Assembly (NCBI GenBank): GCA_030747475.1
Contig: JASLKO010000169.1
Location: 1 to 11,605, forward strand
DNA from: Candidatus Thalassarchaeaceae archaeon
GTDB lineage: Archaea; Thermoplasmatota; Poseidoniia; Poseidoniales; Thalassarchaeaceae
Length of the DNA stretch: 11,605 nt
Direction: 5' to 3'
The notes below the pieces were generated by a model. It did not search any database. It saw only the letters and a program-made list of their open reading frames with translations, and had not been told where the DNA came from. Made by a program: the position numbers and the translations under genes. Position 1 is the stretch's first letter. Each line of letters begins with the position of its first letter. Below, piece by piece: positions 1-7,988 of the stretch.

Positions 1-1433
1 GGCAACACAGCAACATCGATAGGTGCAATTGTCGGGCTAATTCTCAACACAGTATACGCATCATCACCTTTGTCAATTTCATGGTATGCGTGGTCCAATA
101 CATGCCACAGTATGCGATCAATTCCAAATGCAGGCTCGACAACGTGTGGCAAGAACCATTCACCATGTTCAGTGGCTTGAATCCTCTTTTCTTCGACCAT
201 TGATTCATCTATGGTCACATTCGTACCATCTGCAAGTTCAAGATGAATTGGGAATTCAACAGGCAATTCTAATGATTCCAATGCGGAATTGACCTGACCG
301 GCTTTATCTCTAAATGTTGGGCCGATTATTGCGCCTTTACCAGATAATATTGTGCGATCCACTTCTTTAGGCTCATCATATGGTCGCCAAGCTCTCAGAT
401 TCTTATCACCTGTCGCTGTTTCATGTGCCTGGAGGTCATAGCAACCTCGGTGTGCAATTCCAACACATTCAATCCAGCCATACGACCCTTCAATTTCAGC
501 ATCCCAACAATCCGATGCATAGTGAGCCATTTCTGTCCCTTCGTGCTGGCGGAATCGAATTCTATCAGGGTCAATACCAACCCCAGTTAAGAAATCCCAT
601 GTCCGTGCCATAAACCAAGCCACGGTTGGGTGGCGAATCACATTTCCAATCGAAGCTTCACTTGGTGTCATTTTTCCAGGTTGGCCAAAATCGGGATCAG
701 GTACAAGATTGAACTGTATATCATTCCATGGCGAAAAGTCATGATTTTCCTGCTCATCAGGGTCGATGAAATATTCCAATTCAGCCATATTGAATTCTCG
801 TAGACGTATCATGCCCTGTCGAGGGCTGATCTCATTGCGATACCCCTTGCCAGTTTGAACCGCACCAAAGGGCAATCGGTTTCTGAAATGTCGGTATAGT
901 GCAGGGAATAGCATAAACATTCCTTGTGCGGTTTCCGGCCGCATATATGCGGTCCTTCCACCTTTCATGGCACCGATTCTCGTATCAAACATCAAGTTCA
1001 TTGGTCGAGCATCTTTCCAATCACTGGCGCCGCAAGTTGGACATGATACAGTCGAAGATTGGATTAATTCATCAATTTCCTTACCTGATAAAATATCCGG
1101 ATTTGGATGCATTTCTGTGATGAGGTGATCACTTCGAAATGCCCCCCCACACGCATTACATTCTGACATATGATCATTGAATTCGCCCACATGTCCACTT
1201 GCAATGAGGACAGCCTCAGGTGTGATGGTGGGGCTGTCAATTTCGACAATATTCCCTTGCGAGGTCCAATGTTCGAGCCAAGCATTGTTCAAGCGTCTCC
1301 TCAATCGACCCCCAATCGGTCCGAAATCAAACAGGCCAGCAACGCCACCATGAATCTCGAAAGCAGGCAGGATTACACCGCGCCGTCTCAACATACTGGT
1401 CAAGCGCTCAAGGCGCTCTTGCTTGTCGCTCAT
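1..1433 (-). CDS. glyS: Glycyl-tRNA synthetase, archaeal/eukaryotic type (3' end missing)
   Basis: Class II aminoacyl-tRNA synthetase that charges tRNA-Gly with glycine in the cytoplasm. Translating the reverse complement gives 477 codons open to the window edge. Visible landmarks are GLFDFGPIGGRL (residues 33-44, motif 1 region), FRSDHLI (99-105), two CxxC pairs (C92/C95 and C131/C134) that probably form the insertion-domain zinc site, MRPETAQGMF (164-173), motif 2 RNEISPRQGMIRLREF (199-214), and motif 3 VVEPAFGIDR (431-440). The sequence after about residue 463 (LRISPTIAPIDVAVL) begins the HGTP_anticodon domain, which is cut off. The ATG at 1433 is the first available start: an in-frame TGA lies 30 nt upstream (1461-1463) with no other start between. 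No Shine-Dalgarno is seen. It is divergent from lhr. The family assignment is near certain. Confidence 0.97.
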   Translation of the reverse strand, partial: MSDKQERLERLTSMLRRRGVILPAFEIHGGVAGLFDFGPIGGRLRRRLNNAWLEHWTSQGNIVEIDSPTITPEAVLIASGHVGEFNDHMSECNACGGAFRSDHLITEMHPNPDILSGKEIDELIQSSTVSCPTCGASDWKDARPMNLMFDTRIGAMKGGRTAYMRPETAQGMFMLFPALYRHFRNRLPFGAVQTGKGYRNEISPRQGMIRLREFNMAELEYFIDPDEQENHDFSPWNDIQFNLVPDPDFGQPGKMTPSEASIGNVIRHPTVAWFMARTWDFLTGVGIDPDRIRFRQHEGTEMAHYASDCWDAEIEGSYGWIECVGIAHRGCYDLQAHETATGDKNLRAWRPYDEPKEVDRTILSGKGAIIGPTFRDKAGQVNSALESLELPVEFPIHLELADGTNVTIDESMVEEKRIQATEHGEWFLPHVVEPAFGIDRILWHVLDHAYHEIDKGDDAYTVLRISPTIAPIDVAVL

Positions 1434-1550
1434 CGTGTCTTGGGGGGCAGGTTCGCCACATCAAGCAATCGGCCATATTGCCTTACATCATCGGGTTTGA
1501 GGAATCCACGCAAATGCGGTGCTCATGATTACAAATATTTTGCCAACATT

Positions 1551-1565
1551 TCAACGAATCGTTGA
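1551..1565. promoter_or_regulatory. Perfect 7+1+7 palindrome next to the lhr TATA-like box (possible operator)
   Basis: TCAACGA-A-TCGTTGA is a perfect inverted repeat with a one-base centre. Its right arm ends where the TATA-like GATATAC begins (1564). A dimeric repressor bound here would sit on the TBP/TFB site. The symmetry is directly visible; the regulatory role is inference and no regulator is encoded nearby. Confidence 0.35.
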
Positions 1566-1597
1566 TATACCGCATCGCTACCCTAACGACCCGTAAT

Positions 1598-1604
1598 AGG
1601 AGGA
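1598..1604 (+). promoter_or_regulatory. Strong Shine-Dalgarno for lhr
   Basis: AGGAGGA lies 8 nt before the ATG at 1613. It decides the start: the reading frame is open back to an ATG at 1562, but that would put the ribosome binding site inside the gene and add 17 residues unlike the family. Confidence 0.8.
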
Positions 1605-1612
1605 ATTTTTCT

Positions 1613-4600
1613 ATGGCGGATACAGTATATCTTGAATCCCTAGAGGAAACAGATGTATTGCTGTCCAAATTGTCACAACCAGTTCGTGATTGGTTCAAGG
1701 ATAAATTCCCTGATTTTACAGACCCACAGAAAATGGCAATCCCTTCAATCGTTGATGGTGAACATTTACTGCTTTGTTCACCAACCGGTTCCGGTAAAAC
1801 ATTGACAGCGTTCCTGTCTATTATTGACAAGTTGGTTCGTCTTGCGATGGATGGCGATTTAGAGAAAAAGGTATACTGCATCTATATTTCGCCCATCAAA
1901 GCTTTGGCCAACGATATCCAACGAAATCTTATCGGTCCTCTGACTGAAATCAAAGAACGGTTTTTGCCTGGTCGTTCTCAGGAAATCAAAGTTGGCCTAC
2001 GAACGGGAGACACGCCTCAATCAGAGCGCCAAAAAATGCTTAGAAATCCACCCCACATTCTCATCACCACACCAGAGTCCCTAGGTCTTGCACTGGCTTC
2101 GAAAAAGTTTCGCCCTTTGATGCATGATTTGAAATGGCTGATTATTGATGAAATGCATTCTCTGGTACCGACGAAAAGAGGTACACATCTTGCGCTAACA
2201 ATGGCATTGCTAGACACCTTGATTGCAAATCCTGTGCAGAGACTCGGTATTTCAGCGACGATGGAACCACTTGAGGAGGTCGCACATTTCCTTGTCCCCG
2301 CACAGTCCGAGGATCGTGAAATCGAAGGTGGCGCACCCGTTCCAAAATTCGATGATGAGGAATCATCGGTAGTTCATATTGCCAAAGTTAGTGGCGTGCG
2401 TGAATTGGATTTGGACATTATTTTACCACACCCTAAATTTAGCGAAGTCCCAGTCAAAAAGTTACTAGATCACAATGTAGACATCATCAAAGATTTAGTG
2501 GAAGCGCACACCACGACCTTGGTATTTGCAAATACCCGGCAAATGACTGAAATCATCACTCAAAAACTACGTGTTTTGGGACTTGCGGGCGTCGAAGGAC
2601 ATCACGGTTCAATGGACAAACAAATCCGATTGGAAGTGGAGCGAAAATTGAAACGTGGCGAATTGAGATGTTGTGTATCTTCTTCGTCACTCGAAATGGG
2701 CATTGATATTGGCTCGGTGGACATGGTCATTCAACTAGGGTCACCGGGTTCAATTGCCACTGCTTTACAGCGCATAGGCCGAGCTGGGCACCACGTGGGT
2801 GGAATCCCTCGAGCAAGGTTCCTGCCGACTTCTTCACACGATTTGCTCGAATTGGTTGCACTGCAAGGGGCGATAATGTCGGGCGATATGGATCTTCTAC
2901 GCTTCCCGAATAATTGTCTCGATGTATTGGCACAGTTCATTATCGGATTGACAATTTGTGGGGAAATCGATATGGATGAGGCCTTTTCAATTATCACCTC
3001 TGCATATCCTTATCGAAATTTACCATACGACGATTATATCGAAGTTTTAGATCTGCTTGAAGACGAACGACGTGTATGGGTTGATTGGGAAGAAAATATC
3101 ATTGGCAAACGTGGGTATGCCCAGATGATTTACTACACAAATATTGGCACAATCGCACCTGACAACAACTACCTCGTTTTCAGTGCCGATGGTACCATGA
3201 TTGGCCAATTGTCCTCATCATTCGTGCAAAATATTCGACCAGGTGATGTCTTCTTGTTGGGTGGTTCAACATATCGTGTGCACCAAATTCAAGCGAGTCG
3301 CGTTAGTGTGACCTCCGTAACTGGATACCGTCCAACAGTCCCCTCATGGTCGGGCGAGTCTGCAAGTCGCTCACGTGAATTATCGCAATCTGTTTTGAAT
3401 TTGCTCAATGCTTCAATCCTCGCAATACGTCGTGGTCGAGATCCACGTGTACTGTTATCTGAGGCCTACGGTTTGTCTAAACCTGTGACTGAATCTCTCG
3501 CCAGATATTTGGAGGAACATGCGGTGGAATCTATTCAAGTTCCAAGTCCAGACAAAATTATGATTGAGCAAATCATGAATTCGCCAATTCCAACATACAT
3601 CATCACGACCTGCCGAGGACGAGCATTCAATATGGCGCTCGGATATTTCATGGCAGGATTGTGTGATATGAATAATATCCATGTCGTTGAAATGTCGTTC
3701 GACGAAAATTCATTCTTATTCAAAACTGGACAAGAAATTGACACAAACCAGATTTATCCTATGTTCAAAGACAATCAGCGTGATGCCGTGCTCCAACGCT
3801 ATCTACTCGATAGTCAATTATTTGCAAAGCGTTTCCGCGAAGTTTCTGGTCGATCTATGATCGTGCCAAGGCGAATTGGAGCTGATGAGGTGAGTCCTAA
3901 GCAGTTCCAACAAAAATCCGAAAAGGTATTTCGCGAACATCGACAACATGCAGATAGTTTACTGATTCGTGAAGCACAGAACGAAATTTTCCATACTGAT
4001 TTGGATATGGAAGAACTTGAAAAATTCGTCAATAGAATGGATGAAGAAGGCGTTAGAATAGTCCATTCTCGCGTGACCATGCCCAGTGCACTGGGCATGA
4101 ATTTGTACATGGCCGCATTCGAGGATTTACTTAGCATGCGCACGCGCGCGTATCTTGTCAAAGACATCGACCCCGAGATTTTGAAACGATTGCTCGGGGG
4201 TCGTTCACGTGCAACAGACTTAGACGAGGCATCATTAGACGAATATTTCCAGGCAAAGGCAAAATTGCCTGAAGACGCAGATGGTTTGCTCCGATTGATG
4301 GAAAAAGGGGGTGGACTACATCCAGATTTGAAGAATCCATTGTACCAGGATAAATTGTCCAAAATCCCGTATCAAACAGTCCACGACTGGGTCGTTGAGT
4401 TGGCAGCAGCTGGGGCAATCACAAAAGTTCGTTCTACTGGTTCGAATGAAATCGACGAAAAATGGTACTCCATCCGAATGTCCGAAGTCCATGGTACATT
4501 GGGTGTCCTTTCAACAAAGGGTGCAGATCAGATGGATGATTTACGTGAGTTGTATACTGGGGGTTTACACTATGAAGTCGCGAAATCGTTTGATGGTGAC

Positions 4601-6949
4601 CAACCCCAATCCTGGGGCAAAGCGAAATTGATGGACCCGCATGAAGCTCTTCGGATTAAAATCGCTGATATGTTGGGCAGTGAGGGGCCTAAGACATTGG
4701 CAAATTTATCTGAGAGATTGCCCTTCCCTCAAGCCCAAATTGAATCTCTATTGCACGAGTTGGAAGTCCGAAACATTGTTTCCATTGGATTTTATCGACA
4801 AACGGAAGAGGGTGAATTCATCCTCCGTGTTGATGAACATATTATCACTGGTGGAGAGGACAATGTCATAGAATATCGGCAGTTGCAGAATTTGCTACTT
4901 TCCAAATCATTCAAGCCTTATCCAGATGCACTGACAGCACTGTCCGACGGGCACGTGATGTTCGCAAAAATGCAAGAACTACTGGGTAGAGTTGAGAATT
5001 TCAGATTTGCAGATTGGAAGGATATGAAACATGATTCAGACATCGTCATGGGTCGATTATTACACTCTCGTGTGGGTTATACTACCAAATCAATGATTCC
5101 GATGTTATTGGGGTTACGTCCCGAGCCTTGGTTTTCAGAAATGGATGCTGAACTCTCTGATTTCATCCCACCTGGGGAAAATGTAGAACGGACACAAATC
5201 ATTGGTCATTTGCCACGCGGGGACGAATTCAAACATGTTCAGCGAGATGCCAGAAATTCTCTATCTAATATGGAAAGACAGATGGTTTTCGTCAAACAGT
5301 TTGAGGAATTAATTGATCGAAAGAGGTCACTGTCGCTATTTCACCGAGTGCATGATGTGTATGAACCAATGCCATTCCCACAGGCTCTAGAAGAATTAAT
5401 TCGTAGAATTGGTCCAATTAAATTGCACTCATTACGATTGTTTGTGAGCCATCCAGTTGAACTATTGGCTGAAATTCTACGTGATTTGGAAAGCGAAAAT
5501 AGAGTCACACGCGTGACAGCCCTACAGCCCGATCCAACCGATTTCTTCTGTGTCCCAACAGATGCAAAGAGGCTCGAGATGCCGGTTCGCGAAGATCGAG
5601 CACTGCGGATACTTTCACAATCCGATCCATTTTGTTCACGGTTCATCCAAGAGGTCAGATATGTTCTCAAGCAAGGATGGTATTATCCAGTATTCAAGGG
5701 CGTCGATCCAGTTGGCCGAATATTGATGTTCAAAGTAAATGATTACCTAGAAATCAAGGACATACACATTCCACATGCCTATCTGGACGAGTTTTCAGAA
5801 ATATTCGAAACATTGCTTACCAATTACAAGGACACGCTCGTCGATGTTTCAGTCCTACATGCATTCAATGGTGTACCCATCCATGATTGTGATGAGAATA
5901 TTTTGGCGATTGTCGAAAAACTTGGGTTCAAGACCATGGGAGATGGACTAAGATTCATTCGTGGAGGCGTTGTTGACCCTCGGCCGAGATCACTTGCAAT
6001 CAGAGCATTATTCCATCATCATCGTTTGCACCAAGACACACGAGCTGAGAATGAAACATTGGCCCTCAATCATATCCCTGAAGTGCGTGATGATTTTGCA
6101 TTACGGGGGCGCTGTGAAACATCTCGTGTGGACCTCAAATCCATGGCAGCAAGCCAACAATTGCATCTCGGAACCAACTTACGAAATCATCAGGTCTGGG
6201 CTCCATACAAGCATTTCCAACGCCTTTTGCGCATGCGCGGTGTTGAAGCGGATGAAGATTTACTCGATGTGCTAGAATTTTTCTCAGGGCATTCAGATCC
6301 GAAAGTTTTCATGGACCGTTATGCAATGAAACGTGCAGCCTTCAGGAAAATTGTCCAACCTCTTGTACGCTCAGGTCATATCGTGCAAGATTATCGGGGT
6401 GGATTCAAAACAGTCCATCCGCTAGATTCCAAAGAAGTATGGGATGTGAAGCGCGAATACTTGCGTGAAATGATTGCTGAATACCCAGTCATGACTCTAA
6501 AACAGTTGGAAAAACTCGCAGGAAGCCCATTCAAGCCAGAACAGTTGGCCTCAGTTCTACATGAGTTTGAGGCTGAAGGGCATCTTATCAAGGGATTTTT
6601 GATAGACGACTTACATGAAGTCTGTTGGGGGCGTCAAGAATTGTTGGAAAATGCCGACAAATTACCACCTATGCGTGATTTTGTCCTTCCACCATCTGAC
6701 CCACTGCTGCCTTATTTCCAATCATTATTGCGTGAAAGGTTCGGCTACGGGAGTGCGTACATGGTGTTTTCAAATGAAGAACCCATTGCAGCTTTCAAGG
6801 CCAATACTCGTAATGATATCATCGAAGTCACAGATTTCGTTGGCGACTCGGAACGTGAGAAAGAGGCTTTACGAGTAATGAAAGAGTTTGCTTGGGAGCA
6901 CAATATGCCGTTGAAGGGCAAGGTCCTCGATCGGCTAAAATCACGTTGA
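1613..6949 (+). CDS. lhr: Long Lhr-family SF2 helicase with AlkZ/YcaQ-like C-terminal modules
   Basis: ATP-dependent nucleic-acid helicase of the Lhr family, 1778 aa. The core (about 1-870) shows Walker A SPTGSGKT (56-63, K62), motif II DEMH (179-182), motif III SAT (214-216), motif IV LVFANTRQ, motif V SSSSLEMGIDIG and motif VI QRIGRAGHH (386-394), then the Lhr winged helix and core domain. Known archaeal Lhr proteins are about 850-950 aa, bacterial ones about 1500 aa. The extra half here holds winged-helix-like segments near 1020-1085, 1265-1305 and 1620-1662. It also has two barrel-like stretches opening with a DP motif: RILSQSDPFCSRF (from 1332) followed by VGRILMFKVND, and VLPPSDPLLPYF (from 1691) running to the C-terminus. 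These resemble the HTH_42/AlkZ fold of the bacterial Lhr C-terminal domain. Nucleic-acid repair or processing is the likely role; the domain parsing of 1085-1260 and 1430-1600 is uncertain. Start set by the AGGAGGA. The stop overlaps the archaeosortase gene by 9 nt, tail to tail. Confidence 0.93.
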   Translation: MADTVYLESLEETDVLLSKLSQPVRDWFKDKFPDFTDPQKMAIPSIVDGEHLLLCSPTGSGKTLTAFLSIIDKLVRLAMDGDLEKKVYCIYISPIKALANDIQRNLIGPLTEIKERFLPGRSQEIKVGLRTGDTPQSERQKMLRNPPHILITTPESLGLALASKKFRPLMHDLKWLIIDEMHSLVPTKRGTHLALTMALLDTLIANPVQRLGISATMEPLEEVAHFLVPAQSEDREIEGGAPVPKFDDEESSVVHIAKVSGVRELDLDIILPHPKFSEVPVKKLLDHNVDIIKDLVEAHTTTLVFANTRQMTEIITQKLRVLGLAGVEGHHGSMDKQIRLEVERKLKRGELRCCVSSSSLEMGIDIGSVDMVIQLGSPGSIATALQRIGRAGHHVGGIPRARFLPTSSHDLLELVALQGAIMSGDMDLLRFPNNCLDVLAQFIIGLTICGEIDMDEAFSIITSAYPYRNLPYDDYIEVLDLLEDERRVWVDWEENIIGKRGYAQMIYYTNIGTIAPDNNYLVFSADGTMIGQLSSSFVQNIRPGDVFLLGGSTYRVHQIQASRVSVTSVTGYRPTVPSWSGESASRSRELSQSVLNLLNASILAIRRGRDPRVLLSEAYGLSKPVTESLARYLEEHAVESIQVPSPDKIMIEQIMNSPIPTYIITTCRGRAFNMALGYFMAGLCDMNNIHVVEMSFDENSFLFKTGQEIDTNQIYPMFKDNQRDAVLQRYLLDSQLFAKRFREVSGRSMIVPRRIGADEVSPKQFQQKSEKVFREHRQHADSLLIREAQNEIFHTDLDMEELEKFVNRMDEEGVRIVHSRVTMPSALGMNLYMAAFEDLLSMRTRAYLVKDIDPEILKRLLGGRSRATDLDEASLDEYFQAKAKLPEDADGLLRLMEKGGGLHPDLKNPLYQDKLSKIPYQTVHDWVVELAAAGAITKVRSTGSNEIDEKWYSIRMSEVHGTLGVLSTKGADQMDDLRELYTGGLHYEVAKSFDGDQPQSWGKAKLMDPHEALRIKIADMLGSEGPKTLANLSERLPFPQAQIESLLHELEVRNIVSIGFYRQTEEGEFILRVDEHIITGGEDNVIEYRQLQNLLLSKSFKPYPDALTALSDGHVMFAKMQELLGRVENFRFADWKDMKHDSDIVMGRLLHSRVGYTTKSMIPMLLGLRPEPWFSEMDAELSDFIPPGENVERTQIIGHLPRGDEFKHVQRDARNSLSNMERQMVFVKQFEELIDRKRSLSLFHRVHDVYEPMPFPQALEELIRRIGPIKLHSLRLFVSHPVELLAEILRDLESENRVTRVTALQPDPTDFFCVPTDAKRLEMPVREDRALRILSQSDPFCSRFIQEVRYVLKQGWYYPVFKGVDPVGRILMFKVNDYLEIKDIHIPHAYLDEFSEIFETLLTNYKDTLVDVSVLHAFNGVPIHDCDENILAIVEKLGFKTMGDGLRFIRGGVVDPRPRSLAIRALFHHHRLHQDTRAENETLALNHIPEVRDDFALRGRCETSRVDLKSMAASQQLHLGTNLRNHQVWAPYKHFQRLLRMRGVEADEDLLDVLEFFSGHSDPKVFMDRYAMKRAAFRKIVQPLVRSGHIVQDYRGGFKTVHPLDSKEVWDVKREYLREMIAEYPVMTLKQLEKLAGSPFKPEQLASVLHEFEAEGHLIKGFLIDDLHEVCWGRQELLENADKLPPMRDFVLPPSDPLLPYFQSLLRERFGYGSAYMVFSNEEPIAAFKANTRNDIIEVTDFVGDSEREKEALRVMKEFAWEHNMPLKGKVLDRLKSR
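4078..4099. repeat. Perfect 22-bp palindrome inside lhr
   Basis: Two 9-nt arms, CATGCCCAG and CTGGGCATG, flank TGCA, so the whole 22 bp is self-complementary. In RNA this gives a 9-bp GC-rich stem with a TGCA loop. It sits in the lhr reading frame and encodes MPSALGM near residue 823-829. The symmetry is seen directly; any function is unknown. Confidence 0.6.
4134..4153. other. 20-bp alternating purine-pyrimidine tract (Z-DNA-prone) inside lhr
   Basis: Every base from 4134 to 4153 alternates purine and pyrimidine, with a GC-rich centre CACGCGCGCG. It lies about 35 bp after the palindrome at 4078-4099 and encodes SMRTRAY using CGC and GCG codons. Such tracts are prone to left-handed DNA under negative supercoiling; a biological role is speculative. 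Confidence 0.35.
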
Positions 6950-7930
6950 TTTTGGTTTCAATTCAACGCCGAGGATTCTGAAAAATGGATCAAGCACATC
7001 GAGAACATGACTGTGTAGCCTTGGCAGCAAATCAAAGAGAACCAGTGCCATGAGGAACATTGCACCTAAGCTCAGGAATTTCGCAGCATATGCATGTGCA
7101 AAATCAAAAATATTGAGGCCATTCCAAAGCCATTGACCGTTGTATTGAACGTGCATCCAGATAATGCCCGCATTTCTAAAGACATTCAAAATATGAATGA
7201 GTGGAATAATCAAAATCAATGCACGAACTCTTCGTTGCCAAGGTGCGTTTCGTAGAGCCGCTATCGCCCCAACAAAAACAATCATCGATTGTAAGGCACT
7301 ACAACCTAGAACGAAATTAATGTGCACTTCCTCGCCGCTTGAATGTTGCATTGGGACATAAAATCCGCCAGCGCCCAATGTGTCGGTAATCAACCATTTA
7401 TTGCCTTCCCAATGTGCCCAGTCAACCTCGATTCCCCCACCCAAATCAACCATCATTTGGCCGAGAACAATATCGCCTGAACCTGACCATTGCAAAAACA
7501 ATGATGTGTTCCATGCGGTAAACCAAACTATGGCCGCGTTCAGAAATGGAACGTGTTGAATGGCGAGGTATGGCATGGCAGACCAAAATACAGCACCTCG
7601 CAACCAATCAACAGAATCAACTGTACGATTATCACGGAGTAAAATCGCTTCCCAACCGCCGTATGCAATACACACCGGAAGTGCTGCAGCAGACATGAAT
7701 ATCAACACTGGATCTTCCTCGTCTATGTAAAATCCAGTGCCGAGGTAGAAATACAATCCAACACAGATCCATCCGAATGGTGCCAACCATCGCGCAATTG
7801 CATTTTGGGAATGAAATGAGGAACCCAAACATACCAAACCAATACTGACAATGAGCAAGTTCGTTTGACCCATGTCCAAGCCGACAATGTCACCCAAGGA
7901 AGTGATGCCCTGTGCAATGATGTCTGCCAT
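6941..7930 (-). CDS. artA: Archaeosortase (exosortase/archaeosortase family, ArtA-like)
   Basis: Polytopic membrane transpeptidase-like enzyme, 329 aa. The family cleaves C-terminal sorting signals (PGF-CTERM type for ArtA) of exported glycoproteins and attaches them to a membrane lipid. The catalytic triad expected for the family is present in order: Cys210 in GCSALQSM, Arg252 in FRNAG, His279 in FAHAY. Hydrophobic segments run at roughly 22-40, 47-66, 75-95, 112-135, 205-227, 236-256 and 284-303. The stretch at about 145-200 between membrane segments is polar and probably external. The start is ATG at 7930, about 28 nt from the TATA centre at 7958, so the transcript may be leaderless. It is transcribed away from the sugar genes and overlaps the lhr stop. 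No substrate with a PGF-CTERM tail is encoded in the window. Assignment to ArtA rather than another archaeosortase subfamily is less sure than the family. Confidence 0.85.
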   Translation of the reverse strand: MADIIAQGITSLGDIVGLDMGQTNLLIVSIGLVCLGSSFHSQNAIARWLAPFGWICVGLYFYLGTGFYIDEEDPVLIFMSAAALPVCIAYGGWEAILLRDNRTVDSVDWLRGAVFWSAMPYLAIQHVPFLNAAIVWFTAWNTSLFLQWSGSGDIVLGQMMVDLGGGIEVDWAHWEGNKWLITDTLGAGGFYVPMQHSSGEEVHINFVLGCSALQSMIVFVGAIAALRNAPWQRRVRALILIIPLIHILNVFRNAGIIWMHVQYNGQWLWNGLNIFDFAHAYAAKFLSLGAMFLMALVLFDLLPRLHSHVLDVLDPFFRILGVELKPKST

Positions 7931-7954
7931 AGATACCCTCAGGTCGGCAAGTCA

Positions 7955-7962
7955 CATATAGG
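7955..7962. promoter_or_regulatory. Single TATA box shared by divergent archaeosortase and gmhA-like genes
   Basis: CATATAGG on the plus strand reads CCTATATG on the minus strand. Its centre (7958) is 28 nt from the archaeosortase ATG at 7930 and 31 nt from the ATG at 7989. Both distances suit archaeal TATA-driven leaderless or near-leaderless transcripts. The spacing is seen; bidirectional use is inference. Confidence 0.5.
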
Positions 7963-7988
7963 CTCGCTACGACGCCGTGACGAGTCGC

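Larger units (their letters stand above)
1434..1612. promoter_or_regulatory. Divergent glyS-lhr intergenic promoter region
   Basis: This 179-nt non-coding gap separates the glyS and lhr start codons. For lhr there is a TATA-like GATATACC at 1564-1571 that would place transcription start near 1593, giving a leader of about 20 nt that contains the ribosome binding site. An alternative TATA-like AAATATTT lies at 1533-1540. For glyS the best candidate on the minus strand is CAATATGG around 1474-1481, which would leave a leader of roughly 15-20 nt. No tRNA, small RNA or longer ORF is convincing here. Promoter positions are inferred from base composition and spacing only. Confidence 0.5.

Noticed and set aside
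1170..1565. 131-aa plus-strand ORF upstream of lhr
   Set aside because: It is antisense to the N-terminal part of glyS, whose motifs are unmistakable, and its translation has no family character.
1483..1881. 132-aa minus-strand ORF spanning the intergenic region and the start of lhr
   Set aside because: It runs antisense through the lhr ribosome binding site and Walker A region, and the Ser/Arg-rich product looks like a frame shadow.
3814..4362. 182-aa minus-strand ORF inside lhr
   Set aside because: Long, but fully antisense to the lhr core. Its Ser/Arg-rich, low-hydrophobicity product is typical of an antisense shadow.
6229..6238. GCGCATGCGC palindrome in lhr
   Set aside because: Only 10 bp, so expected occasionally by chance, and explained by CGC/GCG codons.
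5961..6275. 104-aa plus-strand ORF within lhr
   Set aside because: It lies in another frame of the continuous lhr coding sequence, with no ribosome binding site or family signal.
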